This document shows positions 17,036 to 24,823 of a stretch of DNA of 64,000 nucleotides, in pieces. Positions within the stretch are counted from its first letter, which is position 1. The number at the start of each line of letters is the position of its first letter. The notes below the pieces were generated by a model, which was given only the letters and a program-made list of their open reading frames with translations, was not told the origin of the DNA and searched no databases. Both the position numbers and the translations under genes were made by a program. Source of the DNA: an archaeon (GTDB taxonomy: Archaea > Thermoproteota > Nitrososphaeria > Nitrososphaerales > Gagatemarchaeaceae); NCBI GenBank assembly GCA_016432545.1, contig CP066694.1, positions 1,371,206 to 1,435,205 on the forward strand, written 5' to 3'.

Positions 17036-17515
17036 TTACATGACGTAGAGGTAGATGGGGTGCGACTTCTTCCACCCTTTGGGCGTTACTTCGATTTCGC
17101 GTGCGGGAGTCCAACCTGGAATCTGGTAGTCGAAATTCACAATCCTGGCCCCGGGCCTGAGTTCCTTCAAGAACTTCGGCGCCATCAAGTTCAGGATGTA
17201 GCTGGACAGGTAAAGCGCGAGGACATCCGCCTTCCTCAAGCTCACCTTCTTGAAGTTCCTGCGAGATATCGTGACTCGGTCGGAGAGTCCCAACTCCCTC
17301 GCCCTCCTTCTGCATTCTTCCACCAGGCGCTTCCGCGTCTCAACTCCGACCACCTTGGCTCGAAAGTCTCTGGCCGCCGTGATCACCATCCTGCCGTCGC
17401 CCGACCCCAGGTCGAACACCACCTCGTCAGGCTTCACGGACGCAAGGGCGAGCATCTTCGGTATGATGTCCTGAGGGGTTGGGATGTACGGCTCGGTGTA
17501 GTTCAACCAGAACAA
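17036..17515 (-). CDS. Class I SAM-dependent methyltransferase
   Basis: The 159-residue protein has the family opening YIPTPQDIIPKML, motif I VVFDLGSGDGR near residue 33, motif II around VGVETRKRL, and a later NFDYQIPGW strand. This resembles the PTP-start class I methyltransferases often annotated as lysine or RNA methyltransferase-like. A longer open frame would overlap the tRNA-Arg gene, so TTG 17515 is chosen; CTTATCTAAG lies about 25 bases upstream. The substrate is unknown. Confidence 0.75.
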   Translation of the reverse strand: MFWLNYTEPYIPTPQDIIPKMLALASVKPDEVVFDLGSGDGRMVITAARDFRAKVVGVETRKRLVEECRRRARELGLSDRVTISRRNFKKVSLRKADVLALYLSSYILNLMAPKFLKELRPGARIVNFDYQIPGWTPAREIEVTPKGWKKSHPIYLYVM

Positions 17516-17574
17516 GGAGCGCCTCTGCCTTAGATAAGGTTCAGTATGGAAGGACGACGCTTCAGATGCTTCAG

Positions 17575-17680
17575 CGGGCCCGGTGGGATTTGAACCCACG
17601 GCCTACAGCTCTCGCCCGAGGAGCTAGGAGGCTGCCGCGCTGTCCGTATTCCGCTCCGGATGGATCTGCGCTACGGGCCC
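17575..17680 (-). tRNA. tRNA-Arg(CCU), probably with two introns
   Basis: On the minus strand the acceptor GGGCCCG/CGGGCCC and T arm GTGGG-TTCAAAT-CCCAC are perfect, and D stem GCGC/GCGC encloses a 27-base loop, far above the normal 8-11. The anticodon stem GCAGC/GCTGT frames CTCCTA-intron-A, giving anticodon CCU. About 14 bases (GCTCCTCGGGCGAG) sit at the canonical 37/38 site and about 17 extra bases in the D loop. Total length is 106 against about 74 mature. Intron borders need folding of the bulge-helix-bulge motifs. Confidence 0.88.
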
Positions 17681-17722
17681 AGCCTAGGCCCGCCGGGAGG
17701 GGGAATAATACCTATCCTCGAA

Positions 17723-18175
17723 TCACTCGACGAGGTCAAACTCCACCTCAACCTCTCCCTTCGCGTTCCTGTACCTCGCAGCGCCCAATCGCACCCGTCC
17801 CACCGCAGCTGTGCTGTCCACATGCTTCTCGTTGCAGCAGTTGACGTTCCAGTCAGGAATCCTCACCAGTCTCAACATCGTGATCCCCTCGGGCACCGGG
17901 AATTCGTCATAGATCTGCTCCCCAAAGTGCATCTGCGCCTCTTCCCTCTCCATCTCGAACTCAACGACCTCGACCCCCTCGTCCACCTTCCTGTTGGCCG
18001 CCTCCTCCACCCTCTCCATCTCCTCGGGGCTCGGCTTCCTGTCGAACCTGACCGTCAGCCTGCCGTGACTCCCCGAGACGTACACCGAAGTGGTCAGGGT
18101 CGCCCCCAAGACCTTCTGGACCGCGCCCTTCACTACGTGCAGGGCAGTGTGCGTCCTCTCCTCTTCCGAGCTCAA
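17723..18175 (-). CDS. AlaX-like tRNA-editing domain protein
   Basis: The 150-residue free-standing second additional domain of alanyl/threonyl-tRNA synthetases shows HTALHV near residue 9 and CNEKHV near 112, the paired H-x3-H and C-x3-H zinc ligands, plus NRKVDEGVEV and VGRVRLGAAR. Such proteins hydrolyse mischarged tRNA-Ala (Ser/Gly) or related. TTG 18175 begins directly after the stop of the flavoprotein gene, so the two are probably co-transcribed. Confidence 0.82.
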   Translation of the reverse strand: MSSEEERTHTALHVVKGAVQKVLGATLTTSVYVSGSHGRLTVRFDRKPSPEEMERVEEAANRKVDEGVEVVEFEMEREEAQMHFGEQIYDEFPVPEGITMLRLVRIPDWNVNCCNEKHVDSTAAVGRVRLGAARYRNAKGEVEVEFDLVE

Positions 18176-19186
18176 CTACAGCCTCGTCGCGATCTTGAAG
18201 AAGTCCGAGAGGCGGGTCTCCAGGCCGTATCTCCTCTCGTTCCCTCTCATGTACAGGAAGATGGAGAGCAGAGTCGGCCACATCGACATCAGGCTGAACC
18301 TGTCCTCGACCTTCGCCCTGATGAACCTGTACACTTTCGAGTAGACCTCGAACTTCTCCAGGACTGCCCTCCTGTATTCCTCCCTGTTCCCGAGGTGCTC
18401 CACAAACAGGTTGACGCACTGCATGCTCGGGATGATCCCTTCCCCCAGCATCGGATAGACCGTCCCTATGCTCTCTCCTACTCCTATCGCCTTCCCGTCA
18501 AAGAAGGGCTCGCAATACTTCGGAGGCGTAACCCTGACCGGCCTCCCTATCTTTCTGACCACCTCGCACTTGTACTTCCTCACGAACTCGTCCAGCTCGC
18601 CCCTGTACCTCCCCCTGAGGTCCCCCGCCCCCACGTGCGCCGTCCCGTCACCCAACGGAAAAAACCACCAGTAGCCAGAAAGCCCGGGGTACGGCTTGAT
18701 CACAAAGTCGTCGTACGGCAGCTCCTTTGACTTGACTTGGTACTCGAGCGACGGTATCACCAGGTCGTCCTCGACCTTCGGCAGCAGGGCCCTCTGGAGC
18801 CCGGTCGCGTCCACCACCATGTCGAAGCCGTCGAACCTCTCACCCACTCCCTTGACCTGTTCACCCCAGTGGACCTCCTTCCCCTCGAGCATGTCGTGCG
18901 TCAGCCTGTGCTTGTCGTACGTGACCAGTCCCTTGAGCTTGATCTCCAACTCCTCGTCCCCCAAGTCCACGCGCATCTTCGTCCCCCTGTGCAGGACGTA
19001 GTCTCCGAAGTTGAACCCCGCCTCTTTGACCAAGTCGGAGATGAACGGCTCGCTGGTCCCCCAGGCGCAGACTGTGTACCAGTTCTTCTGAGCCCTCATC
19101 TCGAAGGCCTCCACCTTGTGCTCGGCCGGCATCCTGTTGAGCAAGTAAGCCCCGGCTACGCCCGTTCCGACGACCGCGACTTTCAT
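18176..19186 (-). CDS. Geranylgeranyl-reductase-family FAD protein
   Basis: The 336-residue protein starts with a Rossmann dinucleotide site VVGTGVAGAYLL, has the second FAD strand VVDATGLQRAL near 120 and a third motif GEGIIPSMQ near 255, and follows the layout of geranylgeranyl-reductase-family flavoproteins with a central substrate cavity (SGYWWFFPLGDGTAHVGAG near 165). In archaea the family saturates isoprenoid chains of membrane lipids. This copy is shorter than typical and could act on a different polyprenyl substrate. It is followed directly by the AlaX-like gene. Confidence 0.75.
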   Translation of the reverse strand: MKVAVVGTGVAGAYLLNRMPAEHKVEAFEMRAQKNWYTVCAWGTSEPFISDLVKEAGFNFGDYVLHRGTKMRVDLGDEELEIKLKGLVTYDKHRLTHDMLEGKEVHWGEQVKGVGERFDGFDMVVDATGLQRALLPKVEDDLVIPSLEYQVKSKELPYDDFVIKPYPGLSGYWWFFPLGDGTAHVGAGDLRGRYRGELDEFVRKYKCEVVRKIGRPVRVTPPKYCEPFFDGKAIGVGESIGTVYPMLGEGIIPSMQCVNLFVEHLGNREEYRRAVLEKFEVYSKVYRFIRAKVEDRFSLMSMWPTLLSIFLYMRGNERRYGLETRLSDFFKIATRL

Positions 19187-19259
19187 TCTGAGCGGAGCCT
19201 CTCTCAGGAGTATGTATGTCTATTTCGCGGTGAGCTCTCGTCTCAAGTCACGAACCAAC

Positions 19260-19269
19260 CTAAATAAAC
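19260..19269 (+). promoter_or_regulatory. TATA box of citrate synthase
   Basis: CTAAATAAAC is centred 27 bases before ATG 19292. This leaderless spacing supports translation of the N-terminal extension rather than a start at the internal Met 31. Confidence 0.6.
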
Positions 19270-19291
19270 TGAGTATACCAGGGTTACCGAG

Positions 19292-20512
19292 ATGTCCAAG
19301 GTGGTCAAAGTCTCCGAGGAGACCCATTCGAAGCTCGCCAGCATGGCAAAGTGGGGCGAGTCGATGGACCAGGTCATCCACCGCATGACCCTCCAGACAA
19401 AGGGCCTCGAGGACGTGGTCGCCGGACAGAGCTCCATCTGCTTCATCGACGGGCAGGAGGGGCGCCTCCTCTACAGGGGATTCGACATCGAGGACCTCGC
19501 CGGTCGCTCGAACTACGAAGAGACCGCCTACCTCCTGTGGAACGGACACCTTCCCACCTCGCCTGAGCTGCGGACCTTCACTTCCGAGCTTTCATCCAAG
19601 CGTCCTATCCCGAGGGAGGTCTCCCAGATCCTCACCACGCTTCCGCGGAACTGCGACGCAATGGACGCCCTGCGCGTCGGGGTCGCCGCCTTGGGGATAT
19701 TCGACGACCCGATGTACACCCAGCACGAGCGCGCGATGTCCATCGCTTCAAAGGTCGGAACGGTCGTCGCTGCAATCCACCGCCACAAGCACGACCAGGA
19801 CATCATACCTCCCCGCGACGACCTGAGCTTCTCCTCGAACTTCCTCTACATGGTCACCGGCGAGGAGCCGAGCGCGGCCGACGCCCGCCTGATGGATGTC
19901 CTCCTGATCCTCCACGCTGACCACGAGCTGAACGCCTCAACCTTCACCGCACGCGTCATCGCCTCCACCCTCTCCGACGTCTACTCGGCCGTAACCGGGG
20001 CCGTCGGGGCTCTCAAGGGTCCCCTCCACGGCGGGGCCAACGAGAAGGTCGTCGAGATGACAGCTGAAATCGGGACCCCCGACAAGGCAGAGGCGTACGT
20101 CTCCTCCAAGCTCGGGTCCAAGCAGAAGATCACCGGCTTTGGGCACCGGGTCTACAAGACGATGGACCCCCGCGCGAAGATCCTGAAGGACATGGCGCAC
20201 AGGTTCACGAAGACCGAGAAGGAGAAGGAGGCCCTCCAGATCCTTGAGAAGGTCGAGTCGATGATGAAGGCCGAAAAGCACCTTTACCCCAACGTCGACC
20301 TGTACTCTGGGCTGGCGCTCAACCACATCGGAGTCCCCTCCTACCTCTTCACCCCCGTCTTCGCCGTCGGCAGGGCCCCCGGGTGGCTCGCGCACGTCCT
20401 CGAACAGTACGCCGACAATCGTATCATCCGCCCCAGGGCCGAGTACATCGGTCCCCCGCGCTCGAGATATGTCCCAATCGATAAGCGGACCGCAGCGGAG
20501 GCCAAGCATTGA
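19292..20512 (+). CDS. gltA: Citrate synthase with N-terminal RHH-like extension
   Basis: The 406-residue protein contains a complete archaeal-type citrate synthase from about residue 36 (KGLEDVVAG, YRGFDIEDLA, catalytic His in LHGGANEKV and GFGHRVYK). It condenses oxaloacetate and acetyl-CoA. Residues 1-32 (VVKVSEETHSKLASMAKWGESMDQVIHRM) instead look like the ribbon-helix-helix unit of VapB-type antitoxins: strand, helix, turn, helix. The TATA position supports start at 19292. The gene overlaps a CBS-domain gene by four bases, which may give adenylate-linked regulation. Confidence 0.93.
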   Translation: MSKVVKVSEETHSKLASMAKWGESMDQVIHRMTLQTKGLEDVVAGQSSICFIDGQEGRLLYRGFDIEDLAGRSNYEETAYLLWNGHLPTSPELRTFTSELSSKRPIPREVSQILTTLPRNCDAMDALRVGVAALGIFDDPMYTQHERAMSIASKVGTVVAAIHRHKHDQDIIPPRDDLSFSSNFLYMVTGEEPSAADARLMDVLLILHADHELNASTFTARVIASTLSDVYSAVTGAVGALKGPLHGGANEKVVEMTAEIGTPDKAEAYVSSKLGSKQKITGFGHRVYKTMDPRAKILKDMAHRFTKTEKEKEALQILEKVESMMKAEKHLYPNVDLYSGLALNHIGVPSYLFTPVFAVGRAPGWLAHVLEQYADNRIIRPRAEYIGPPRSRYVPIDKRTAAEAKH

Positions 20513-20934
20513 GGGTCGAGGCTCTCATCCGCAGGAGCCCCGTCACGATCAGCGCGAGCGCGACCATCCGCCAGGCCGCCGAAGTCTTCGCCCGGGAGAA
20601 GATCGGACTTCTCGTGGTCGCCTCCACCGTAAGCCCGGTCAAGGCCGAGGCTGTGATCTCTGAGCGCGACGTGGTCCGCGCGGTCGCCAAAGGGACCCCG
20701 TTGTCCGCCCAGCTCGAAGGGATCTCCACGAAGAAGCTCGTAAGCGTCAAGCGCTCCGACCAGCCCTCTAAGGCGGTGCGGCTCATGATGGAGATGGGCA
20801 TCCGCCACCTGGTAGTCGAGAACGACGACGGGACACTGTTCGGGGTGCTCTCCATCCGAGACTTCTTCCGCGAAAACAAACTCCTCCAGGCCTTTCTGAA
20901 GGACGAGGCCGAGGAGGTCCACGGCATAGACTAG
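20509..20934 (+). CDS. CBS-pair protein
   Basis: The 141-residue protein is two CBS domains: the first around VTISASATIRQAAEVF, the second around KAVRLMMEMGIRHLVVE with GVLSIRDFF. CBS pairs bind adenosine nucleotides or SAM and regulate partner enzymes. It starts at TTG 20509, overlapping the citrate synthase stop, so the two are translationally coupled. A regulatory partnership with citrate synthase is an inference from that. Confidence 0.88.
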   Translation: MRVEALIRRSPVTISASATIRQAAEVFAREKIGLLVVASTVSPVKAEAVISERDVVRAVAKGTPLSAQLEGISTKKLVSVKRSDQPSKAVRLMMEMGIRHLVVENDDGTLFGVLSIRDFFRENKLLQAFLKDEAEEVHGID

Positions 20935-21005
20935 TCGGGCCGACCTTTTCATCCGGAAATCATCACCAATCTTAAATAGCGTGAGACGCTCGCTTTTTTC
21001 CAGAG

Positions 21006-21377
21006 ATGCCTCTCTTCGGGGACATCGGCACCGTCTTCCTGATGGGCCTAGTAGGAGTCGTGTTCACCCTCCCTGTAGTCCTCCTGCCTCGCCTCTTCGC
21101 CCCCCGCCGCCCCAATCCGATCAAGAACGCTCCCTTCGAGTGCGGCCAGGTCCCGGTCGGAGCCGGCAAGATGCACTACATGATGCAATACTACGCCTAC
21201 CTCCTGATCTTCATAGTCTTCGACGTCCTCTCGATGTTCCTCTACGCCTGGGCCGCAGCCTACAAGCCCCTCGCCCTCGGCCTCACCTCGAGCTGGCTCG
21301 TTACGCTCTTCATTGGAATGCTCTTCGTCCCCATGGGCTTCGCCCTTGTGCTGGCGGGGAGGCGCGAGCTTTGGTAG
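21006..21377 (+). CDS. nuoA: Complex I subunit A
   Basis: The 123-residue protein has three membrane helices and the NuoA/ND3 signature NPIKNAPFECGQVPVG, including the loop cysteine, and a conserved FIVFDVLSMFLYAWA helix. It is a proton-pumping NADH- or ferredoxin-type quinone oxidoreductase subunit. The ATG at 21006 follows a TATA-like CTTAAATAGCG about 30 bases upstream, making it the first gene of the nuoABCD run. Confidence 0.92.
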   Translation: MPLFGDIGTVFLMGLVGVVFTLPVVLLPRLFAPRRPNPIKNAPFECGQVPVGAGKMHYMMQYYAYLLIFIVFDVLSMFLYAWAAAYKPLALGLTSSWLVTLFIGMLFVPMGFALVLAGRRELW

Positions 21378-23104
21378 AAAAGTCCGGGTCCTTCCAGGCT
21401 CTGGTCGGGAAGGTCAACGACATTCTCCAGTACTCAGTCGGCGACCCGATGCGCTACCTCGCCAACTGGGGCAGGCTCTATTCGCTGTGGCCCGTACACC
21501 TTGAAACGGCCTGTTGCTCGGTTGAGGTAGGAGCTGCAGCGGGTTCGCGCTTCGATTTCGAGCGCTTCGGGGCTCTCGAGGCATTCGGGTCCCTGCGCCA
21601 GTGCGACCTCCTGATCGTCATGGGTACGGTCACCCGCAAGCTCGCCCCGAGGCTCAAATTGATTTACGATCAGATGGCCGAACCTAAGTGGGTGATAGCG
21701 ATGGGAGCATGCCTCCGCGGCGACTCTCTGGTGTACACTACGGACGGGCCCAGGAGGATAGACGAAATCAGAGCGGGCGAGTCTGTCTACTCCTACGACG
21801 AAGCGTCGAGGCGCCCAGCACTTTCGAAGGTACTCGCAACCAAACTAAACGGGGTCAAGGACGTCTTCCGACTCCGGGCGGGTTCGTACGAGGTCGCCGC
21901 AACCGCAGACCATCAATTCGCAGTCTACGCCAAAACTGTTAGCAGAAAGTGGATCTCTCACACTCAAGCCGCTTTGTTGACGGAAGAAGGTTTCACCCTG
22001 GCTGAATCTGCCGCATTGTTCGGGGTCTCTACCGAGACTCTGGCCCGCTGGAGAAGCAATCCCCCCAAGGAGTTTGGCATGGACCTGATCTGGAAGTCAT
22101 TGAGCGAGATTCAAGAGGGCGACCTAGTTGCAACCTTCTCTGAGCCGGTCCAGCCGGCAACGCTCCCGATAGGCTACGTCCACTCTGGAAAGCTCCGAAA
22201 TGCTGTAACCCTTCCTACTTCAATGAACGACGATTTGGCTTGGCTCACTGGGGTCTATCTAGGAGACGGGTGGAACACGGGCAGTAGGGTGGGCTACTCC
22301 GTACTCCCGCGAGACAAGATCAGGCAGGCACTGGAAGAGACCATCCAGAGGACCTTCGGTCTCGCTCCGTCGAAGTGGAAGCAGGTCTCCATCGAGTCCG
22401 CCGCCGTCAGCGGGATGATGACCCAGTCTCTGAATCTGCACGGTGATGTATACTCGAAGCGCATACCCTCCTGGGTCTTTGTGGCACCGATGAGCCAGGT
22501 GCTAAGCGTGATTGCCGGAATGGTCGAGTCCGATGGCAACCAGAGTCCTTACGGCTTCGCGCAGGTCAGCTCGGCAAATGAGCAAATGATGCGCGACCTA
22601 GTGGAACTCTGCCACTATCGGGGGATACACGTGGGCGGTATTTTCGTGAAGCACAAAGAGAACGTGCTCGAGGGGAGGCTACTAAAGTCCACCGAGTACA
22701 TCGTAAGTTTCCCCAAGAGTGTAGTTTCCACCCTTCCACTCCGGACGCGCACAGTACCCGTAACTAAGACTAGAGAATACGATGGAAAGTCGCACCTTAA
22801 GACGAACCACGAGGGAATCGGCCTAAGCAGGGTCACATCGGTCTTTCCGCGAGGCAAGGAGCCTGTGTACGACATCGAAGTTCAAGGGAACCACAACTTC
22901 TTCGCCAACGGACAGCTGGTCCACAACTGCGCCATCACAGGCGGGCTTTACTTCGACTCTTACAACGTCCTCCGAGGCATCGACGACGTGATCCCAGTCG
23001 ACGTCTACATCCCCGGATGTCCGCCGCGCGCCGAGGCACTCCTCCAAGGGATAGTCCTCCTCCAGGAGAAGATCCGCAGACTTCCGACCCTAAGCGGCAC
23101 GTGA
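21371..23104 (+). CDS. nuoB: Complex I subunit B, intein-containing precursor
   Basis: Of 577 residues, 171 are NuoB: 1-113 and 520-577. The N extein has the tandem cysteines HLETACCSVEV (48-49), and the C extein resumes CAITGGLYFDSYNVL and later YIPGCPPRAEALLQG. Known NuoB has ACAI in place of A-intein-CAI. The four N2 cluster ligands are expected at C48, C49, C520 and C550. The insertion precedes C520, so that ligand is also the +1 splicing nucleophile. TTG 21371 overlaps the nuoA stop, the alignment-supported start. Without splicing the cluster cannot form. Confidence 0.93.
   Translation: MVEKSGSFQALVGKVNDILQYSVGDPMRYLANWGRLYSLWPVHLETACCSVEVGAAAGSRFDFERFGALEAFGSLRQCDLLIVMGTVTRKLAPRLKLIYDQMAEPKWVIAMGACLRGDSLVYTTDGPRRIDEIRAGESVYSYDEASRRPALSKVLATKLNGVKDVFRLRAGSYEVAATADHQFAVYAKTVSRKWISHTQAALLTEEGFTLAESAALFGVSTETLARWRSNPPKEFGMDLIWKSLSEIQEGDLVATFSEPVQPATLPIGYVHSGKLRNAVTLPTSMNDDLAWLTGVYLGDGWNTGSRVGYSVLPRDKIRQALEETIQRTFGLAPSKWKQVSIESAAVSGMMTQSLNLHGDVYSKRIPSWVFVAPMSQVLSVIAGMVESDGNQSPYGFAQVSSANEQMMRDLVELCHYRGIHVGGIFVKHKENVLEGRLLKSTEYIVSFPKSVVSTLPLRTRTVPVTKTREYDGKSHLKTNHEGIGLSRVTSVFPRGKEPVYDIEVQGNHNFFANGQLVHNCAITGGLYFDSYNVLRGIDDVIPVDVYIPGCPPRAEALLQGIVLLQEKIRRLPTLSGT
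21710..22927 (+). other. Intein (406 residues) with LAGLIDADG endonuclease
   Basis: The intein begins at Cys in GA/CLRGDSLVYT (block A). Block B is EVAATADHQFAVY near 61-73, with T65 and H68. Endonuclease motifs are LTGVYLGDG (179-187) and SVIAGMVESDG (266-276). Block F/G is near 385-406, ending LVHN before extein Cys. A helix-turn-helix-like segment, TLAESAALFGVSTETLARW, lies at about 96-114, between block B and the endonuclease. The DNA is visibly less GC-rich than the exteins, suggesting recent transfer. Excision and endonuclease activity are inferred from motif integrity. Confidence 0.92.
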
Positions 23105-23111
23105 CCCTGAC

Positions 23112-23684
23112 TTGAGTCAGGCGAAGCCTACCCCGGCACCCGCTGCCAGCCCCGGTGCTCCGGCTCCCTCCGCCCCAGCCAAGGCCCCGACGCCGATGCC
23201 CCCGGCCCCGCCCAAGCCCGAGCCAGTGCGTGCCAAGGACCTGGCCTCAAAGATTGTCGCAAAGTTCCCGGCCACAAAGGTCGACTGGATGAGGGAGCGA
23301 CGCCTCAAAGTCACTACGACTTCGGACAAGATCAAGGAACTCTCCCTTTTCGCCCGCGATTCCCTCGGCTTCGACCACATCAGCACAGTCAGCGGTGTCG
23401 ACTGGATCGGAAAGAACGAGCTCGAAGTGGTCTACTTCGTCGGCTCCCTCCAGGTCGGCTGGACGGACTTCGTCCTCTGCCTCGCCGAGCGAATCCCACG
23501 CGACAACCCCGTCGTCCCCACCCTCATCGACATCTGGGTCGGCGTAGACTACAACGAGAGAGAGACGCACGAGATGTTCGGGATAAACTTCCAAGGGCAC
23601 CCCAACCAGTCGCACCTGTTCCTCCCCGAGGACTGGAACGACCTACCTCCTCTTCGCAAGGACTATATCTCGCCGGGGCGATGA
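23112..23684 (+). CDS. nuoC: Complex I subunit C
   Basis: The 190-residue protein has an Ala/Pro-rich first 40 residues, likely disordered, then NuoC (30-kDa subunit) features: FDHISTVSGVDWIG, NPVVPTLIDIWVGVDYNERETHEMFGI and the ending WNDLPPLRKDY. It forms the peripheral arm with NuoB and NuoD. It starts at TTG 23112, seven bases after nuoB. Confidence 0.93.
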   Translation: MSQAKPTPAPAASPGAPAPSAPAKAPTPMPPAPPKPEPVRAKDLASKIVAKFPATKVDWMRERRLKVTTTSDKIKELSLFARDSLGFDHISTVSGVDWIGKNELEVVYFVGSLQVGWTDFVLCLAERIPRDNPVVPTLIDIWVGVDYNERETHEMFGINFQGHPNQSHLFLPEDWNDLPPLRKDYISPGR

Positions 23685-23685
23685 A

Positions 23686-24804
23686 TTGACAGTCGAAACA
23701 GAGTACGTCCCCGACCCCGACCGAATCATGGCCGTGTCGCTGGGCCCCCAACACCCAGGCGCAGGCCACTTCCGAATCAAGCTCTGGCTGGATGGCGACT
23801 ATCTGGTCAGGTCCGAGCCCGACCCAGGATACGTCCACCGGGGAGAGGAGAAGATGGGCGAATACAGGAACTACATACAGAACATCCCGCACCTGGAGCG
23901 CCCGGTAATCCTCGACAGCTCCAACATCCTCCTACCATACTCCCTGGGCGTGGACGAGCTCATGAACAACAACGTCCCTGTGCGTGCGCAGTACCTACGG
24001 GTCATAATGTCCGAGGCCAACCGCATCATCTCCCACATGTACTTTCTCGGGATCATGGGGATCTTCGTCGGCCACTCGACCATGATCGAATGGGCGATGG
24101 GAGACCGGGACTTTTGGATCGACTTTGCGGAGCGCATCGGGGGTGCCAGGGTCACCTTCGCCTACATCATCCCCGGCGGGGTAAGGAACGACATGCCGTC
24201 CTTCGCGGTGGACAAGGGCCTCCAGACCTGCGACTGGTTCGACAAGCGTATGGACGAGTACGAGAAGATCTTCCTGAACAACCCCATCTTCAAGCAGCGC
24301 TCGGAGGGCATCGGGGTCCTCTCCCCCGCCGATGCGACCGCTCTCGGCGCGACGGGCACAGTCCTCAGGGCCTCGGGCATCAGGCACGACCTCCGCCGGG
24401 ACGAACCGTACTGCGTCTACCCCGAGCTGGACTTTGAGATACCCACCCTCAAGTCAGGCGACTCTTGGGCCCGCGCCTACGTGGCTCTTCTCGAGATGCG
24501 CGAGTCGGTCAAGATAATCCGCCAGGCGCTCAAGAAGATCCCGCCGGGCCCGGTCCGCCTCAAGCTGGGCCCGCAGCCCCGCGTCCCGGCGGGAGAAGTG
24601 TACTCGCGCACCGAGGCAGCGCGCGGAGAGATGAGCTACCACCTCATCAGCGATGGGACCCCCAGGCCGTACAGGCTGAAGATTTCCACCCCGAGTCTCA
24701 AGAACCTGAGGGTGCTCCCGCACGTGCTGAAGAATGCGCACGTGGCGGACATACCTGTCATCTATTGGGGCCTCAATCTTTGGCCCGTCGAATTTGACCG
24801 ATGA
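23686..24804 (+). CDS. nuoD: Complex I subunit D
   Basis: The 372-residue protein is the 49-kDa NuoD subunit: LGPQHPGAGHFRIKL near 20, RSEPDPGYVHRGEEKM, and the C-terminal YRLKISTPSLKNL/ WPVEFDR. The HP of GPQHPGAGH and the C-terminal helix form the quinone pocket with NuoB. It starts at TTG 23686. The cluster ends here: nuoH, I, J, K, L, M and N do not follow, so they must be elsewhere. Confidence 0.93.
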   Translation: MTVETEYVPDPDRIMAVSLGPQHPGAGHFRIKLWLDGDYLVRSEPDPGYVHRGEEKMGEYRNYIQNIPHLERPVILDSSNILLPYSLGVDELMNNNVPVRAQYLRVIMSEANRIISHMYFLGIMGIFVGHSTMIEWAMGDRDFWIDFAERIGGARVTFAYIIPGGVRNDMPSFAVDKGLQTCDWFDKRMDEYEKIFLNNPIFKQRSEGIGVLSPADATALGATGTVLRASGIRHDLRRDEPYCVYPELDFEIPTLKSGDSWARAYVALLEMRESVKIIRQALKKIPPGPVRLKLGPQPRVPAGEVYSRTEAARGEMSYHLISDGTPRPYRLKISTPSLKNLRVLPHVLKNAHVADIPVIYWGLNLWPVEFDR

Positions 24805-24823
24805 GGTTGGCAGGCTGTAAGGC

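Noticed and set aside
17660-18730. Plus-strand frame of 356 codons
   Set aside because: Antisense to the AlaX-like and FAD genes, low-complexity His/Arg/Leu/Pro composition.
19385-19420. Internal ATG as citrate synthase start
   Set aside because: Promoter spacing favours ATG 19292; left as an open alternative in the finding.
20981-21370. N-terminal extension of the nuoB frame upstream of TTG 21371
   Set aside because: It lies out of frame over nuoA, and homologous NuoB begins near SFQALVGKVND.
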